From Novosphingobium sp. Chol11 (GTDB lineage: Bacteria; Pseudomonadota; Alphaproteobacteria; Sphingomonadales; Sphingomonadaceae), in assembly GCF_900218065.1 (NCBI RefSeq), contig NZ_OBMU01000001.1, positions 2,150,160-2,214,159 on the forward strand: a stretch of DNA of 64,000 nucleotides, given 5' to 3'. Positions 61,339 to 64,000 of the stretch are shown here, piece after piece. The notes beneath the pieces were generated by a model. That model ran no database searches and was not told the origin of the DNA. It saw nothing but the letters and a program-made list of their open reading frames with translations. A program made the translations under genes and the position numbers. Within the stretch, counting starts at the first letter, position 1. Every line of letters begins with the position of its first letter.

Positions 61339-61956
61339 ATGGTCACCACCCCTGAGCAGCTGCGCGACAGCCTGGACGCGATCGCCGTCCTCGAACCCGG
61401 CTTTGCCGCTGCCCTGGCGCGCGTCGGCTATCCCCTGCCCCGCATGCGGGAGCCCGGCTATGAGACGCTGCTGCGCACCATCGTCGGCCAGCAGGTGAGC
61501 GTAGCGGCGGCCGCAGCCGTCTGGCGCAAGCTGGAGGCGGAGCTTGGCGAGGGGTGCGCGCCGGACCAGCTGCTCTCCCGCGATTTCGACGCACTGCGCG
61601 CCTGCGGCCTTTCGCGCCAGAAACAGGGCTATGCCCGGAGCCTCGCTGAACTGGTCACGAGCGGCGAGATCGACCTGCATGCCCTGCCGGAGGATGACGA
61701 GGAGGCGATCGCGCTCCTTACCCAGGTCAAGGGCATCGGGCGCTGGTCAGCCGAAATCTACCTGCTGTTCGCCGAAGGGCGACCCGATGTCTGGCCCGCT
61801 GGCGATCTTGCCGTGCAGATCGAGGTCGGCCGCATCCTTGGCCTGCCCGAACGGCCGAGCGAGCGGCAGACCCGCGCCCTTGCCGAAGCGTGGCGGCCCC
61901 ACAGGGGCGCTGCCGCGATCATGGCCTGGCATCATTATAACACGGAGGTTCTCTAA
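61339..61956 (+). CDS. DNA-3-methyladenine glycosylase II-like (AlkA/HhH-GPD)
   Basis: A 205-residue base-excision glycosylase of the HhH-GPD superfamily. YETLLRTIVGQQVSVAAAAAVWRKL is the AlkA-type N-terminal helix pair; LLTQVKGIGRWSAEIYLLFAEGRPDVWPAGDLAV contains the helix-hairpin-helix and the catalytic Asp of WPAGDLAV. It lacks the N-terminal domain of E. coli AlkA, as short AlkA homologs do. It should release alkylated purines from DNA. A small DUF2188-like gene follows after 4 bp. Confidence 0.92.
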   Translation: MVTTPEQLRDSLDAIAVLEPGFAAALARVGYPLPRMREPGYETLLRTIVGQQVSVAAAAAVWRKLEAELGEGCAPDQLLSRDFDALRACGLSRQKQGYARSLAELVTSGEIDLHALPEDDEEAIALLTQVKGIGRWSAEIYLLFAEGRPDVWPAGDLAVQIEVGRILGLPERPSERQTRALAEAWRPHRGAAAIMAWHHYNTEVL

Positions 61957-61960
61957 GCTC

Positions 61961-62188
61961 ATGTCCCTGCCCCATGCCCGCTACATCGTCCTGGAACATG
62001 AGGGCGTCTGGAAGATCAATCTCGACAACCGCTATTATGGCCCATTCGCCACCCGTGAAGCCGCAGTCGAAAACGCCACCGATACTGCGCGAAAGGCTGG
62101 GGACGGCGGCTATACCGCCAGCGTGCTGCTGATGCAGGGGACCAAGTTCGAGACGCTCTGGACCAATCAGCCTGACGAGACGGCCTGA
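61961..62188 (+). CDS. Small DUF2188-like protein
   Basis: A 75-residue protein with YIVLEHEGVWKINLDNRYYGPFATREAAVENATDTARKAG, the strand-strand-helix pattern of DUF2188-type proteins whose function is unknown. It starts 4 bp after the AlkA-like gene's stop codon, so the pair is probably cotranscribed. Aromatic residues and the ATREAA helix are the conserved part; the C-terminal LLMQGTKFETLWTN matches the final strand. Confidence 0.75.
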   Translation: MSLPHARYIVLEHEGVWKINLDNRYYGPFATREAAVENATDTARKAGDGGYTASVLLMQGTKFETLWTNQPDETA

Positions 62189-62256
62189 AAATTTTCGGAT
62201 TTTGGGAACCAGATGGCGGTTTGGACATTGTCGGCTCCAGTTCCGCGGGCTGAGGC

Positions 62257-62694
62257 ATGAGTAAGAAGGTCTTAATCGTCGAAGACGAAATTTTCGTCGC
62301 ACTCGAGATCGAGCAGATCGTCGAAGACGCAGGTTTTGCGGTCAGCGCGATTGCGGCTGATCGCGAAAGCGCGCTCATTGCTGCCAATGATTGCGACATC
62401 GCGCTCGTCGATCTCAACCTGCGCGACGGGCCGACCGGCCCTGGCATCGGGTTGGAACTTGCCGCTCAATATGGCGTCCAGGTGATCTACGTCACCGCCA
62501 ACCCGGCTCAGATCGGCGCCGCTGCCGAAGCGGCCCTTGGCGTGATAACCAAGCCTTTCCGCGCGCATAGCATTGCCGAGACGTTACGCCTTGCCGCGTC
62601 GGGACAAAGGGATCTCGAAACAGCCGAGATTTTCGGCTTTACGCCATTTCGACTTTCGCCCGGCTCATGGAGCGGAATGGAATCCGCAGGCTGA
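62257..62694 (+). CDS. Single-domain response regulator
   Basis: A 145-residue receiver-only protein: acidic pair Asp10/Glu11 in LIVEDE, phosphoacceptor Asp52 in IALVDLNLRDG, Thr80 in VIYVTAN, and Lys99 in VITKPF. There is no output domain, so it likely relays phosphate or binds another protein. Its 3' end overlaps the convergent histidine kinase gene by 56 bp, an arrangement in which each transcript can affect the other. The kinase is a natural partner, by inference. Confidence 0.92.
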   Translation: MSKKVLIVEDEIFVALEIEQIVEDAGFAVSAIAADRESALIAANDCDIALVDLNLRDGPTGPGIGLELAAQYGVQVIYVTANPAQIGAAAEAALGVITKPFRAHSIAETLRLAASGQRDLETAEIFGFTPFRLSPGSWSGMESAG

Positions 62695-64000
62695 TACGAA
62701 GGCCCTCGGGCCGCCAGTCGCGCTCCATGCGTCCGCCCAGTTGCCGCTCAGCGCTCAGCTGCATGAGGCGGCTGCCAAAGCCCTCGCGGTCTGACGGCTT
62801 TACTGGTGGACCGCCTTCTTCCCGCCATTCGATGCAGATGTCTGCGCCCTCGCGCTGGACATCGATGCGCACTTGCCCCTGCGACACCGACAGCGCGCCA
62901 TATTTGGCCGCATTGGTCGCGAGTTCGTGGAACAGCAGCGCAAGCGGCGTGGCGGATCGATCATCGATCGCTGGATTCTCGCCGGACAGGATGATGCGGT
63001 TTCCACCAGCGTCATTATAGGGCGCGAATATCTGCTCCAATATGCCGTGCAGCCGCCCCTGCTGCATGTCTTCGCCGGTTTCGATGCTGTGCGGCCTGAT
63101 GAAATCATGCGCCCGGCCAAGAGCCATGATCCGGTCCCGCAGATCATCCGCCGCCACCCGGATTGCGGGGTTCTGACGCGCCGACAAACCGATCAGGCCC
63201 GCGATCACGGAAAAGATATTCTTGATCCGATGGGAAAGTTCGTGCGCGATGATCTCACGCTCTTCCATCATCAGCTTCTGTTCGTGAATTTCGGTGCAGG
63301 TGCCGATCCAGCGCGTGATCCTGCCTTCATCATCGCGGATGGGCAGCGCCCGGCCCAAGGTCCACCGATATTCGCCGCTATGATGGAGCAACCGATATTC
63401 TATCTCGTATGGCTCGCCGGTTTTCAGCGAATGCCGCCACCGCTGCCATGCCCGCTCTTGATCGTCCGGGTGGAAGGTGCCGTTCCACCCGTCGCCATCC
63501 GTGGCGCCATCCGACACGCCGGTATATTCATACCAACGGGCATTATAATAATCATGATAGCCGTCCGGCAGCGTCGACCAGACCATTTGCGGCATGGTAT
63601 CGGCCAGGGTGCGGAAGAGCCGGTCGCTCTCCGCCACAGCCTCCGCATCCTTGACCTGGCGGGCGATGATGTCCTGATCGCGCCGCCGCCCCTCCAGCTC
63701 CACCATCACCTGGCGCGCCAGCAGGAACAGGCCCTGCCGCTGAACCGGCGTCAGGTCCTCCCTTGGCTTGTCATCGATGACGCAGAGCGAGCCCAGCGGC
63801 ACCCCCTCCCCATTCAACAACGGCGCTCCAGCATAGAAACGGATGTGCGGTGCGCTCGTGACGAGCGGATTTGCCGCAAAGCGCGGATCGGCGCTGGCAT
63901 CCTGCACCACGAAAATGTCGCTGCCGTGCATGGCATGGGCGCAGAAGGACACGTCGCGCGACGTCTCTTCGGCATCAAGGCCCGTGCGCGCAAGGAAGCG
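62639..64000 (-). CDS. HWE/HisKA_2-type sensor histidine kinase (N-terminus beyond window)
   Basis: At least 453 residues, open to the window edge. From the visible start: a GAF domain (SFCAHAMHGSDIFVVQDASADPRF, YAGAPLLNGEGVPLGSLCVIDD), a PAS domain (DTMPQMVWSTLPDGYHDYYNARWYEYTGV), the HWE-type dimerisation region with the phospho-His in HELSHRIKNIFSVIAGLIGLSARQ, then an ATPase domain with LFHELATNAAKYGALS and GFGSRLMQL. The ATG at 63952 lies inside the GAF domain, so the real start is outside. Light or redox sensing is possible for such kinases but not shown. Confidence 0.93.
   Translation of the reverse strand, partial: RFLARTGLDAEETSRDVSFCAHAMHGSDIFVVQDASADPRFAANPLVTSAPHIRFYAGAPLLNGEGVPLGSLCVIDDKPREDLTPVQRQGLFLLARQVMVELEGRRRDQDIIARQVKDAEAVAESDRLFRTLADTMPQMVWSTLPDGYHDYYNARWYEYTGVSDGATDGDGWNGTFHPDDQERAWQRWRHSLKTGEPYEIEYRLLHHSGEYRWTLGRALPIRDDEGRITRWIGTCTEIHEQKLMMEEREIIAHELSHRIKNIFSVIAGLIGLSARQNPAIRVAADDLRDRIMALGRAHDFIRPHSIETGEDMQQGRLHGILEQIFAPYNDAGGNRIILSGENPAIDDRSATPLALLFHELATNAAKYGALSVSQGQVRIDVQREGADICIEWREEGGPPVKPSDREGFGSRLMQLSAERQLGGRMERDWRPEGLRISLRIPFRSMSRAKVEMA

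Overview
The window is GC-rich chromosomal DNA from an alphaproteobacterium, most likely a sphingomonad (Sphingobium, Novosphingobium or Sphingomonas group). The grounds are a cold-shock protein with a long Gly/Arg-rich leader, the gene styles of RNase D-LptC-LptA and RpoZ, large TonB-dependent receptors with C-terminal Phe, and many oxidative catabolic genes. The genus is an inference; no rRNA is present.

Layout. 1-18.5 kb is core genome: a truncated cspA; rnd-lptC-lptA (LPS transport) facing kdsD-kdsB-phosphatase (KDO synthesis); a nucleotide-sugar epimerase; an acyltransferase/cupin cluster; a beta-lactamase-like protein; ung; an exoribonuclease; rpoZ; a cardiolipin-synthase-like enzyme; a TauE/SafE permease; and alanine dehydrogenase. 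A tRNA-Ser(GGA) gene closes this block. Its 3' end is repeated, decayed, 210 bp downstream, which looks like an old integration scar.

18.6-47.7 kb is an accessory catabolic region delimited and split by three decayed IS6-family transposase remnants. The first small module is marR / mmgE-prpD / SDR. The second (23.3-34.3 kb) holds a TonB receptor, an SDR, a VOC protein, two LuxR-type regulators, an MFS transporter, a fused ADP-forming acyl-CoA synthetase and a phytanoyl-CoA-dioxygenase-like enzyme. Its three promoter regions share a palindrome, TAGTCC-N4-GGACTA or a close variant, which suggests one regulon. The third (34.5-46.9 kb) holds a second TonB receptor, a translationally coupled operon (tetR, N-acyl-D-amino-acid-deacylase-like amidohydrolase, an unrecognised His-x-Asp...His protein, a SnoaL-like protein), a paralog of the unrecognised protein, a HAPMO-like Baeyer-Villiger monooxygenase and an MFS transporter. 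Together they read as uptake, ring or chain oxidation, deacylation and CoA activation of unknown carbonyl- or amide-bearing organic compounds.

47.9-54.3 kb holds a type I secretion ABC/HlyD pair and a divergent SDR / luciferase-like monooxygenase / SnoaL group. 54.3-64 kb returns to core genes: an ABC-F ATPase, a GH3 glycosidase, an SMR exporter, tRNA-Tyr, rlmB, a lipoprotein, ferredoxin, an AlkA-like glycosylase, and a response regulator convergent with an HWE-type histidine kinase cut by the window end.
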